Assembly: GCA_914767885.1 (NCBI GenBank)
Contig: CAJZBQ010000027.1
Location: 310,001-374,000, forward strand
DNA length: 64,000 nt
Source: Blepharisma stoltei
Lineage: Eukaryota > Ciliophora > Heterotrichea > Heterotrichida > Blepharismidae
Reading direction: 5' to 3'
The position numbers and the translations under genes are program-made. Below, in pieces: positions 54,783 through 64,000 of the stretch (the stretch's first letter is position 1; each line of letters opens with the position of its first letter). Below the pieces are notes generated by a model. It searched no databases and had not been told where the DNA came from. It worked only from the letters and a program-made list of their open reading frames with translations.

Positions 54783-55173
54783 AGTATATAATATTAATCT
54801 AAATATTTTTAAATTTTTATGAGTTTGAGTAACGCTTGATATAGCATTTTTAATAGCAATATTATGGAATTAGTTTTTAGCTGATATTTATAATATTCAG
54901 TTATAACAAATCTGATATCAAAAATGCATCAATTGCTTTTATAAGTGTATATATTACTGATTAAACTTTCATTCTTGAGGCAAACTAAGATTTGCCAACT
55001 TCAGTGCTTAATTTTGATAGGATATTACACCATTTCAATTAATAGCATACAATTCTAGATCGTCACTAATTTGGTTATATTTCAATTTTATAATTTAAAA
55101 TATGCATTAAATAGGTTTGAAATACATTTAGTGCTTATAAATAAAATAATATAATCCCTTGCATAAATTTCAT

Positions 55174-55302
55174 TTGCTTATTTATGGTAAATTGATTTTA
55201 AAATGCCAAAAAAATTTTAACATACCATAGACTCAGTTTTATATATAATGGCATGTCAAAATTTTTTTGACATTTTAAAATCAATTTACCATAAATAAGC
55301 AA
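55174..55302. repeat. Long inverted repeat (about 48-bp arms)
   Basis: TTGCTTATTTATGGTAAATT ... and its inverse, nearly perfect over about 48 bp per arm, with a loop of about 33 bp. TA occurs at both edges; probably an intergenic palindromic IES. Confidence 0.7.
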
Positions 55303-56090
55303 AATAAAATATTGCCAATACATTATAGGTCTAATTCTGTATTTATTTTATAAGTTTAAATTTCTAAATCATTGCAATATAATTTATAAAAATTTATAAA
55401 CTATTCCAGAAAATTTGTTTGCGATAAAGAGTTAAAATTCTGAAAGATATAAATGAAATAAACGCTCTGAAGAAAACTTCGCTTATTATTTATCTTGCAA
55501 AAATAAAATTATATTTAATATAATGATATCTTGCTATAACTTCAATATTGTCACCGTTATTTTAGACTATATAAAAACCCATGGACGGATTATTTCCTTC
55601 CACATATATCATGATGGCTTTTAGCTAGTCTTGGGCTATATAACTCCTCTATTTTTTTTATCAGTCAGCATGCTAATATTGCATTGTGTTATTCTTTTCC
55701 CACAAAACATTTACTTATTCCCGAAGTTCTGAAGGTTTGTTAGCATTGCCGTGTAAACATAGATTACCTTATAGAAAAACTAAGTTCAAATTTTCTTGTA
55801 ACTGGCTAAGATGGGGAACTTGAAGTCCAGGTTGTAACGCCTGATAACACTCTATGTATATACCTTAATTGAATTAGAGGACATCCTGGGAACACTTTCC
55901 AACTCTCTGTCACCTATCCTTATGAAGATAATATTAAACTATAAGAGCATCAGAAGCTAATCCTTCCCTTAAGGTTAAAAAATTCCTTACAGATCATGAC
56001 TGTGGAGTTAGTGGTCGGAATGATTCTGTTACCATTTTAATTTATGATATAAATTTCAATATATAAAATTTACTCATTTTCAAGAGCCTG

Positions 56091-56933
56091 TTAATTAAAT
56101 ATTGACGCCAAATTTGGGAGAATAAAATTTGGAGAAAAATCATACCTCGGCAAATCCTCAACTGACGTCACTCCAGACAGAACCAGTAAAGTATCAACAT
56201 TGCAATCTTTTCCTACTTTTATATCAGAATCCATTGAATCTCCAATTAAAACTGTTGTTTCTTTTTCTAAATTATTTTCTTCAATTATAATATCCAGGAT
56301 AAAAGTGCTTGGCTTTCCCACAATTTCAGCTTTCGTTCTTGTCGCAATTTCCAAAAATGCAGTAAGCGGCCCACAGCCAGGTATTGTTTTCCCACTATTA
56401 AGAACAAGCCCAGAGTCTCCATTGGCTGAAATTAAACTAGCTCCATTTTGGATATAGAGTGATGCCATATATCCCATATTATAGTCAAATCTCATATCAC
56501 GCCCAACCACAACTGAATCGACAGGATTCCCAGTAGCAAAGCGCTCTATGTCCTCAAATGAAGTAATAATAGATTGCTCAATATTAGAAATATGCAAAAT
56601 TTCATATCCATGAGCTGCAAGCTGGGCTTTAAGCTGATCTGTGCCAATCAAATAAAGCCTTTTAGCATTTGGATGTTTTCTTTTTAAGTATTTGCTAATT
56701 GCTGCTCCTGAACAATAAATTTCTTCAGGTAAAGCTGGATAACCATGAGATGAAATTTGTTGAGAAAGCTCCTCAGGAGTTTTCGTTGAATTATTTGATA
56801 GAAAATATAGCTTTTTCCCATTGCTTTTTAAAGCTTGCAATACTTCAAAACTTCCTGGAATATCTCGATGTCCTTTTCACAAGACACCATCACAATCAAA
56901 GATATAAGAGCTATATTTATTTGGATCCATCAT
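56091..56933 (-). CDS. PGP: HAD phosphatase, phosphoglycolate phosphatase type
   Basis: 280 residues. A HAD hydrolase of the PGP/pyridoxal-phosphatase (NagD-like) group. Motif I is FDCDGVLWKG (nucleophile Asp; the Trp is TGA), motif II FLSNNSTKT, motif III with Lys in EIVGKPS, and motif IV VLIGDSMDSDI. The substrate cannot be told from the sequence. The start is the first of two adjacent ATGs at 56933. No insert. A divergent paralog lies at 61119-61958. Confidence 0.88.
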
Positions 56934-57127
56934 TGTCTATTTGATCGCTATTTGAATTAGACTAAATTTTATTATTAACCTGTTTAAAGAGATTATTTCA
57001 AAAAGGATAATAAAGATTTAATTATGGGAAACTATTTCCTAGATGAATAGCAAACCTTGTTGCAACTAGCAAAACAAGTTTACTGGTGTTCAAAAAGGCC
57101 CAAGGGCTATATTTGGATTAAATAATT

Positions 57128-57842
57128 ATGGGAAAACTATTTAATCCTCCTTTATCGAAATATCTCACTCCCCCCCCCCTCCGTGAGTGAACAAAACCAT
57201 TAGAAAAATCGCTATTTTTTGCCCAAAACCCACCCTCCGTGAGTGAACAAAAATTTTTTTTAATAGAAAAGTTTTTTATGGAAAAAAAAAAATTGATATA
57301 TATATAAATGATAATTAATATAATGAAATCTAGAGCTAATTCTGTTTAATTTTAAACGAATTGCTATTTAAAACATAAATTTTATAAATTAAATTAATAT
57401 TTGCTTTCCAATTTTTGTGAATTAGGATTTTTTTAAATTTCGAAAAAAAATATGTTTTATAAAATTTATATATAATTTTTTTTAAAAAAAAAAAAATTAA
57501 CCCCCCTCCGTGAGTGAACAAAATTTTTTTGTTCACTCACGGAGGGGGGGGGGGAGTCAGCAATTAAAATTTTTTGTAAAAAAGGATTTGATGCTAAATT
57601 TATATATCAAATTTTTAAAAATTAATAAACTTGTGCAAAAAAATTTTTCTCGCTCACAGAGAAGCGGGTTAGCAAGCTGCTTTACAAATATTAGCCCAGA
57701 TGAAAAAGAAAAAAAAATTCAAGAAGAAGGAAAAGCTGTATCAATTACTATACTGAAAGAGTCAATTATTAGCAAACCTAACTATGCTACCATTCTAAAC
57801 CCTTTCAATAATATGAACGAAGATTTATTTGGAGCTGCGTAA
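57128..57842 (+). CDS. Small protein restored across a nested IES
   Basis: About 65 residues: MGKLFNPPLASCFTNISPDE, then EGKAVSITILKESIISKPNY and ATILNPFNNMNEDLFGAA. Only by deleting 57153-57669 (TTA on both sides) does the C-terminal open frame gain a start codon. The protein is unrecognised; Gly2 could be myristoylated. Confidence 0.5.
57153..57669. mobile_element. Old IES containing a nested family A MITE
   Basis: 517 bp between TTA copies. The right tip GCTCACAGAGAAGCGGGTTA is a decayed family A end. Inside, 57168-57556 is a fresh, complete family A MITE whose own duplication is TCA, not TA-containing. Confidence 0.7.
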
Positions 57843-58202
57843 TATAAAATATTTAATATAATTGATATTCGTTTTAATCTAACTTTCTCGTTAGATTGAT
57901 AAAATTTTATTTTTTGGATAAATTAACACCTATTTAGTTTTGAAACAGATTTTTTTATTCCAATTTAAGGGGGTAGTAAATCATTCAGAAAAAGACTCAC
58001 TTTCATTCTTTAGTATCCTCCTTGGCTGTGTAAAATGAAACCAAGCATATTTCTACGCAAATTTATTATAATTATATTGGTGCAAGGATTTCGTTGCGCA
58101 GAAAATTTATTTTTTGAATTGATTTATTCACAGAATTAGAGCAAAACTAATTTTTATTATTTTATACGAATCCATTATACTTCCACAGTTGCCTTGCAGT
58201 TT
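57843..58202. repeat. Intergenic with a possible family B remnant
   Basis: At about 57874-57977 the sequence ends TTCCAATTTAAGGGGGTAG followed by TAA and contains AACACCTATTTAGTTTTGAA, resembling a reduced family B element. The rest of the 360-bp spacer is plain. Confidence 0.35.
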
Positions 58203-59312
58203 TTAAATTATTAAAAAGAAAATATAGCTGAAAAGAGTCAGAGTAAATAGCCCAGTAATATATTGAACTGCACTCAGCAAAGTACACTCTTTTATCCCAA
58301 CATCATAGAGTTGGCAAATAATCAAGACAGCAATTGCAGTTGGGCAGCTTGCAGCAATAAAATTCACATAAGCCATTACTTTATTATCTCCAAAAATCCC
58401 TAATCACCAAACAAAATAAGTGTATAATAGAATAAGGCCAGGTATTATTACGTTTCTAAATAGTGTAACTCATATTGCATATTTTTTATCAATTTCTTTT
58501 ATCTGATTCTTGCAGAGCATAATGTTGCTCCCTAATATCATTTGTGAAAGGACTATTCCATTATAAGCAATTGTCATTGCGGAGTCAGAGATTGATAATA
58601 AAGGAGCATTATCATCAAAAAATAATCATTTAATCCCAGGGATAAATCCAAAGATAAGTCCTATAAAGCTCGCAACAGGAATAGGCGATAAAAAGCTTTT
58701 CACTAAGATTGCTTTTAACGGCATAGGCTCTCTTTTTGCTTCATTTTCTTTGATTTCTTCTTGCTCATTGGCGGCATCTCCAACTTTTCTTTCATTTTCC
58801 TTTGAAATTGCATCAATTCTTATAAGTGTCAATCCGCCAACTCACATAAAAATGTTGAAAGTCAAAGCAATTATAGCTATGTATCCATTTATATCTTTGC
58901 AATGATCGTCATCTCCTAAGTATCCATATGAAGAGCAAAGACCCTGCACAACTAGTAAAGGAATATTTGCCATGTTAGGTAGAGCTATCATTGTAACTGT
59001 GACGAAAGTCAGATTCTTAGGAGGCTTCATAATCGGTATGAAAACAAATCCAATCAGCCCGGAAATGGAAATTGTTATTGTAGGGGACACAAAAAGTGGC
59101 CAAAGTTCTGACATTTTGTTGATATCTACGTATTTTGCAAGGTTAAAAAGGCAATACAATGGAAAAAAGAATTCTGGGTAGCTTTTAGATATTATGTCAT
59201 TTGAAGCCTTATTGAAAATTTTGAGATATGTTAAGGCTGCTCCTGCAAGTGTTATGGCTATTAGCGGAACCATCCCTGTAATACAGCCTAGGATGATGGC
59301 AGATGCACTCAT
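58203..59312 (-). CDS. PIN/PILS-like membrane transporter
   Basis: 369 residues, about ten hydrophobic helices in two blocks (IILGCITGMVPLIAITLAGA onward; LLSISDSAMTIAYNGIVLSQ onward) separated by a charged loop (NEQEEIKENEAKREPM), the layout of the auxin-efflux-carrier/PIN-like family. FVTVTMIALPNMANIPLLVV contains the unwound-helix Pro/Asn typical of the fold. Four TGA codons read as Trp (IFMWVGGLT, GIKWLFFDD, AIWVTLF, VWWLGIF). The substrate is unknown. No insert. Confidence 0.75.
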
Positions 59313-59435
59313 TTTTATTTAAAGCAAACCCTTGGACATTTTAGCTGCATTGAAAGTCTGATCATAATTGGTTCATCCATTTATAAATTTTTTGCATCAA
59401 GTCTTTATAAGAGAAGTATTGAATTGGCATGCAAA
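59313..59435. other. Short spacer before palindromic element
   Basis: Plain AT-rich DNA upstream of the PIN-like gene; part of the 697-bp divergent spacer that continues after the element at 59436-59665 to 60009 with nothing further recognised. Confidence 0.4.
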
Positions 59436-59665
59436 TATAGCCCGAGCCTCCTTTTGATCAGGCTATCTCGATGTCTCCCGATGCTTAGGGGAGTTGGTTC
59501 TACCAAAATTGTTGGTAAACCAACTCCTAAAATCTAAATCTGCAATATAGAGTGGATTTTGTCATCTGGGGATTTGGTTTTGCCCAACTAATGTAAATAA
59601 AACCAACTCCCCTTCTGACGTCGGGAGATGTCGGTATAGCCCAAGCCAAAAGGAGGCTTGAATAG
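59436..59665. repeat. Element with about 60-bp inverted ends, intergenic
   Basis: About 230 bp. The left end TATAGCCCGAGCCTCCTTTT and the right end (inverted) TATTCAAGCCTCCTTTTGGC match, continuing through ATGTCTCCCGA and GGGGAGTTGGTT; a second inner inverted pair GTTGGT/ACCAAC follows. TA borders both ends. An IES or MITE of a separate family. Confidence 0.65.
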
Positions 59666-60009
59666 ATTTATTGTGCTGAAAAATAATAATTTTCTTATAG
59701 CACATTTGAGCAATCGATGCAAATTAATGAAGTTTAGTGTTGGACTATTATTGCATTAATTTTCAAGCTTGATGAAATTAGAATAAAAGAATCTATAATA
59801 GTTGGACAATATAATTTCTTATGAACTGAAAAATTTTTATTATTTATGTAAAATATCATATTACTTGTTATGTCTCTGCTTAAGGGTCCCGATATTTATG
59901 ACTAAAGACTTTTGAAATGCAAGCATATATATTCAAGAAAAAATATTATACACCCATATTTTAAAATGGCATTTTCTGGCCAAATTTATAAATAACTTCA
60001 GTGTTTCAT

Positions 60010-61005
60010 ATGTGGTTCATAACTGCCCTACTCTTCTCATCTGCCTTAGCCAAACCTACATCAGCTCCTTATCTCCTTACTCAAAATAGGCCCTTTATTA
60101 TAGCTCACCGAGGAGCATGTGGATATATTCCTGAGCATACTCTGCAAGCCTATGAAGTTGCATCATATATGTCCGCCGATTTTATTGAGTCTGATTTAGT
60201 CCCATCAAAAGACTTTCAACTCATCGTCAACCACGATAATCTTCTGAATGAAACAACAAATATCGATCTTTTACCTCAATTTTCAAATTTACACACAACT
60301 AAAACCATTGATACCTATAAAGGAAATATTACAGAAACTGGCTGATTTATTGAAGATTTTTCATTAAATCAAATAAAAGAGCTCAGGGCTAAGCAAAGGC
60401 TGAACTTCAGGCCAAAGCATCTAAATTACTTGTTCCAGAAAATCACAATAGAAGAAACACTAAACTGGGCAATTAATGAAAATTTGGAGAGAATAAAAAA
60501 GAATAAAAAACTGCTGGGAGTGTATATTGAATTGAAATATCCAAAATATTTCAACTCAAAAGGATTTCCGGTACAGGAAATGCTTCTGGGGGTATTGAAT
60601 AAGTTTGGGGTTGGGGACTTAAACAGTGCAAGCGAAAAATGTCCAATAGTTTTGGAGTGCTTTGAATTAGAAACTTTGAAATATTTTAGTGAAGTTACTG
60701 ACCTACCTCTGGTATACTTAATTGATTCAAGAATAGGGAGCAATCAGATTGAGGAGTACTCAACGATAGTTCATGGAGTTGGACCAGATTTAGGGTATGT
60801 TTTTGATCTTGGACTAGATGGCACTGGATTTATAGCCAAGGCCCATAGCAATGAGCTGTTTGTTCATCCTTGGGTTATGAGAGATGATATTCTGCCTGAA
60901 GGAGCTAACGCAGAAGAGATGTACTTAAAATTACTCTATGAGAATGCTGATGGAATTTTCACCGACTTTCCAGACTCTGCAAGCACGTATTTTAGCACTG
61001 AATAG
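60010..61005 (+). CDS. Glycerophosphodiester phosphodiesterase, secreted
   Basis: 331 residues. Hydrolyses glycerophosphodiesters to glycerol-3-phosphate. Signal peptide MWFITALLFSSALA; catalytic HRGACGYIPEHT, metal Glu/Asp in FIESDLV and His in LIVNHDN; LLGVYIELKYPK and a final ENADGIFTDFPD match the TIM-barrel GDPD fold. The ATG at 60010 is preferred over the upstream GTG. TGA near 60342 reads as Trp. No insert. Confidence 0.88.
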
Positions 61006-61118
61006 CCTTTATTAAATTTGAATCTTAAAATAAACTATCCAAATCGTCATTTTTTTCTTATTAATACATAGCCCGATATTCCTCAAACTTAACAAGGGAA
61101 TTAATTATGGAATAGATA

Positions 61119-61958
61119 ATGATAATAGATGAATTAAAAGAATTTCAATCTTTCTTTTTTGACCTTGATGGAGTGATCTGAAACAACCATAGACCTTTGC
61201 CAGGTTCTTCTGAGCTAATCCAAAGACTCCAAACCCTAGGAAAAGAAATCTACTTCATCTCTAACAATTGCGAGCTTTCCAGAAGAAACATTTGTGAAGC
61301 TTTAGAAAGATATAGCATACACTCAAAAATAGAGAATATAATTTGTGGCTCCTCCAGCTGTGCTCTCTGAGCTACAAACAACTGTCAAGCTCATTCAAAG
61401 ATATTAACAATTGGAGCAAAAGGGCTAGATGAAGAGCTTGTTGACGCAGGATTTCACATAGTTCCTGCGGCCTCTCTTATTAGTCCTGATGTAGATTATG
61501 CTGATATACAAACTGATGATGATATAAAAATAGTTGTAGTTGCTGATACTTTGACGTTGAGTTATCATAATATTGCATATGCCTCAAGATGCATGCAAAA
61601 AGGAGCGAAATTAATTGCTCCAAACTATTATGATGCCAACTGAAAACTAGGAAGGTTTAAAATTCCATGCTCAGCTTGCACAATTAATGCTTTAGTTGCT
61701 TCCGCTCGTGATAAGACTTTTGTTACCCCTGGGAAGCCGCACCCAATGATGCTGGAAAGTATTATCAAAAGAGACAGTTTAGATAAAGCCAAAATTATTA
61801 TTTTTGGAGACACTATGCCAACTGATATTTTATTAGCAAAAAACTGTGAAGTAAAATCTGCACTTGTGCTGACAGGAAATGAAAGCTCGGAGTCATATTT
61901 GAGATTTTCGTTTAGGCCTGATTTTGTATATACAAATTTGGTGGAGGTTCTTAAGTAA
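61119..61958 (+). CDS. HAD phosphatase, second paralog
   Basis: 279 residues. Same NagD-like group as 56091-56933: motif I FFDLDGVIWNN (Trp from TGA), motif II FISNNCELS, motif III TPGKPHPMM, motif IV IIFGDTMPTDI. TGA also encodes Trp in CALWATN and ANWKLGRF. Under the standard code this gene is almost invisible. It starts at ATG 61119, 113 bp after the GDPD stop. Confidence 0.85.
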
Positions 61959-63031
61959 ATTACTCATAGTTTAATAAGAAATAGAATGATTTTATAAATT
62001 TTAAGATGTCGTAATTTAACTATAATCACTTTTAAATGATTTCTCTGAAACAAAATGCGCATCAGAGATTTCCTTTGTCGTTTTTACAGCATAAAGAATA
62101 GAAAGGCTTGCTCAACAGCGATTTTTGAGTAGAAGCTTGATCGGATCAGATGATCCGCAAATTTTAAAAAGTAATATTAATTATTTTAGCCCAGCAAATT
62201 CTCCTTAGCATAAGAAAACTGGTGTACTGTTTACATAAAGCAAATTACAAAAAATCCCAACGAATACTTTTTAAGGAATAAGGAATATAAAGTATTTTTT
62301 ATAATAAAGACACTTTTTTGAGTAGTTAGGCTATCAAGATCAGCTATCAAGGATTGGCAAGAAATATATAATGGTTTACAAATATTTTTATTTTGTAATG
62401 TAATGATATTCTCATTTTAATTTTTCTTATGGCCTATAATATTATCTCTTGTGAAACTTTAAGCCATCAACATCTAAAAGCGAACAAATGCATGGTTTGC
62501 ATTTTTAGAGTTTGACATTTTGAAAAATCTGAGAAGCTTTAAGACATAGATTTTAACTATTGATTAGATAATTAAACATATCCTTGAGAAATTAAAGGAT
62601 TAAATTGTAAAATTAGCATAAGAAAGCTACTCTTAGCATTTCATTGCTATTTAATATGATTTAAATTGGAAAAGCATTTATTTTTATATAAACACAAGCA
62701 GAAATCAATCAAAAATTCAGGAAATTTTGCAAAAGACTAATTTTTAAAGTTTTTCTCATTAAATCAGCTTTAGGTTGTACAGTATCTGATATTAGTGATT
62801 CATTCTTAAACATATTTAAGGTGAATTTTATAAGTCTCAATGAGGCATTTTTACTATGAGATGGTGGTCTATAATGCCATAATGGGAATGGATGAAATGA
62901 GTAAGGACGAGGTATTCATTAATTGATACAAGGCACGCTTAACCAATTGAGCAACTAATAAAGAATTTTGTTGATGGCTTCATTAATCGAGGATATCAAA
63001 TATTGATTATGACAATAATAAAATCTGTTTT
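61959..63031. other. Intergenic, nothing firm
   Basis: About 1.07 kb of AT-rich spacer. On the minus strand near 62925-62960 is a tRNA D-arm-like run (GCTCAATTGGTTAAGC) without a matching T-arm or anticodon stem. No open frame is supported. Confidence 0.4.
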
Positions 63032-63863
63032 ATGAATCACAGACTGGGTAACCTCCATAATAAATTGGCTATCATGGCTAAAAGCACTATTAAACAATCT
63101 CCACTGAGAGATTTAAAATGCAATGTTGCTGGATGCGGAAAGGTTCTAAGCTCAAAATACAACTTAAAGCGTCATATAGAGTCTTGCCACTATGGTTACA
63201 AGCCTTATGAGTGCCCACATTGCTTTAAACGCTTTTCCTCAAAGCAAAATAAACGAGAGCACACCAAATTAGAGCATGCCTCTATTAAGCTCCCAAAAGT
63301 ACCAAAAAGGCAAGAAAATTCTCCAAGTGTCAATATTAATATTCCTCTCTTGACCACCTTGATAATTCTTTCCTCTGACCCTGATATAAGGCCTTTATCA
63401 AGATATGCAAGAATTTATTTATTCGGGAACGATGATATATTTCGGCATCCTGAAAAATATATCTTTAACCCAATTGAGGAAAGTCTAACTCGCCCTCCAT
63501 GAGCGAACAAAACCATTAGAAAAATCCATATTTTTAAACTCACCTTTCGTGAGCGAACAAAAATATTATGGAAAAAAATTTGATATATAAGTGATAATTA
63601 GTATAATGAAATCTCGAGCTAATTCTGTTTTAATTTTAAATAAATTGCGTTTTAAAACATAAATTTTACAAATTAAATTAATATTTGCTTTCCAATTTTT
63701 GCGAAGTGGGATTTTTTTAAAAATTTTTTAAAAAATAAATTAACCACTATCCGTGAGAGAATAAGATTTTTTTGCTCACTAAACCGAGGGGAGGAGTAAG
63801 AGAACCCAATGCTAAATTAGGCATTCCAAAAGAGCTTGATAGCGAAGGAAAAAAAGTCTATTA
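63032..63863 (+). CDS. C2H2 zinc-finger protein split by a MITE
   Basis: About 173 residues. Two C2H2 fingers: CNVAGCGKVLSSKYNLKRHI..CH and CPHCFKRFSSKQNKREHTKL..H (about residues 29-82), probably nucleic-acid binding. A hydrophobic stretch (INIPLLTTLIILSS) follows. Removing 63486-63795 joins NPIEESL to REPNAKLGIPKEL and the stop TAA at 63861. The start could also be the internal ATG at about 63074. Confidence 0.7.
63486..63795 (+). mobile_element. Family A MITE as IES in zinc-finger gene
   Basis: 310 bp between TAA copies; ends CTCGCCCTCCATGAGCG and (inverted) CTCCTCCCCTCGG, with the core GATATATAAGTGATAATTAG intact. The terminal hairpin is degraded. The window's final 137 bp after the host gene (63864-64000) is spacer; an ATG at 63990 may open the next gene. 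Confidence 0.8.
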
Positions 63864-64000
63864 AGTTAATTTTAGATCTTAAAATTTTGCGAAGGCATAA
63901 GCGTTGATCACAATTGCATCCTGATATAGGCATCATTTATTGAAATCTAAAAAGATATTTAAGCCATAAGACCTTATTGTAAACATTAAATGGCTTTCAT

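Larger units (their letters stand above)
54652..56090. other. Gene-poor spacer with palindromes
   Basis: 1.4 kb without a supported gene, apart from the two inverted repeats listed separately. Around 55690-55940 the sequence is less AT-rich and has short open runs in different frames with TGA as Trp (FSHKTFTYSRSEGLL; NTFQLSVTYPYEDN), which could be a decayed gene or an interrupted one I could not join. Confidence 0.4.

Noticed and set aside
55690..55940. Possible decayed gene in the spacer
   Set aside because: Short open runs in different frames could not be joined by TA excision or 15-nt introns into a recognisable protein.
62920..62965. tRNA-like D-arm (GCTCAATTGGTTAAGC, minus strand)
   Set aside because: No anticodon stem or T-arm with GGTTCGA-type loop can be paired at the right spacing.
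1..64000. CRISPR arrays or bacterial origin
   Set aside because: The repeated CTCCGTGAGTGAAC motif is an inverted transposon end, not a regularly spaced array; introns and eukaryotic gene families exclude a prokaryote.

Overview
This window is eukaryotic, AT-rich and gene-dense, and reads as germline (micronuclear) DNA of a ciliate, most likely a heterotrich such as Blepharisma. Three things seen in the sequence support this. (1) UGA is read as tryptophan, at conserved Trp positions in WD40, HAD, TBC, ATE1 and RING-type genes, while UAA and UAG end genes. (2) Introns are 15 nt, once 16 nt, with GT...AG ends. (3) Most genes are interrupted by non-coding inserts that vanish without frame damage if cut between TA dinucleotides, which is what internal eliminated sequences (IESs) look like before somatic genome editing. 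The genus is an inference from these traits; I ran no search.

Layout. 1-1153: GC-richer non-coding block. 1154-9096: WD40 protein, coiled-coil genes and UBA3 (three inserts). 9099-16561: TMEM222-like, CDT1, two RING/B-box proteins, a zinc-finger protein and PIG-H. 16720-22620: an unrecognised gene with three inserts, V-ATPase subunit c, a small Tim chaperone and a protease-like/kelch protein carrying a retroposon. 22762-32093: DUF229 phosphatase/sulfatase-like protein, an EF-hand/PIP-kinase fusion, an Sfi1-like protein and two small genes. 32238-44499: TBC1D5, CDC50, THOC7-like, ATE1, an EF-hand protein and a membrane cyclic-nucleotide phosphodiesterase. 44671-50472: hypothetical genes and a TMEM87-type protein. 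50473-56090: gene-poor, rich in MITEs and palindromes, with two paralogous MGC... genes. 56091-63863: two HAD phosphatases, a PIN-like transporter, a GDPD and a zinc-finger gene. The genes are housekeeping loci on both strands, not a pathway cluster.

The most notable content is the insert population. Family A MITEs (about 310-390 bp, ends CTCCC...GGGAG, 3-bp TNA duplications) occur at least 13 times. Family B (CCCCTTTAAATTGG ends) occurs at least three times. Four or five GC-rich SINE-like retroposons of about 420-470 bp lie in coding regions, three of them with perfect 16-bp target duplications. There are also many short IESs (about 54-190 bp), some strongly palindromic. Thirty-one in-gene inserts were placed by restoring the reading frame; nested and composite cases exist. 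Total coding lengths after removing the proposed inserts and introns are multiples of three for every gene except the WD40 gene, which is one base off at a homopolymer.
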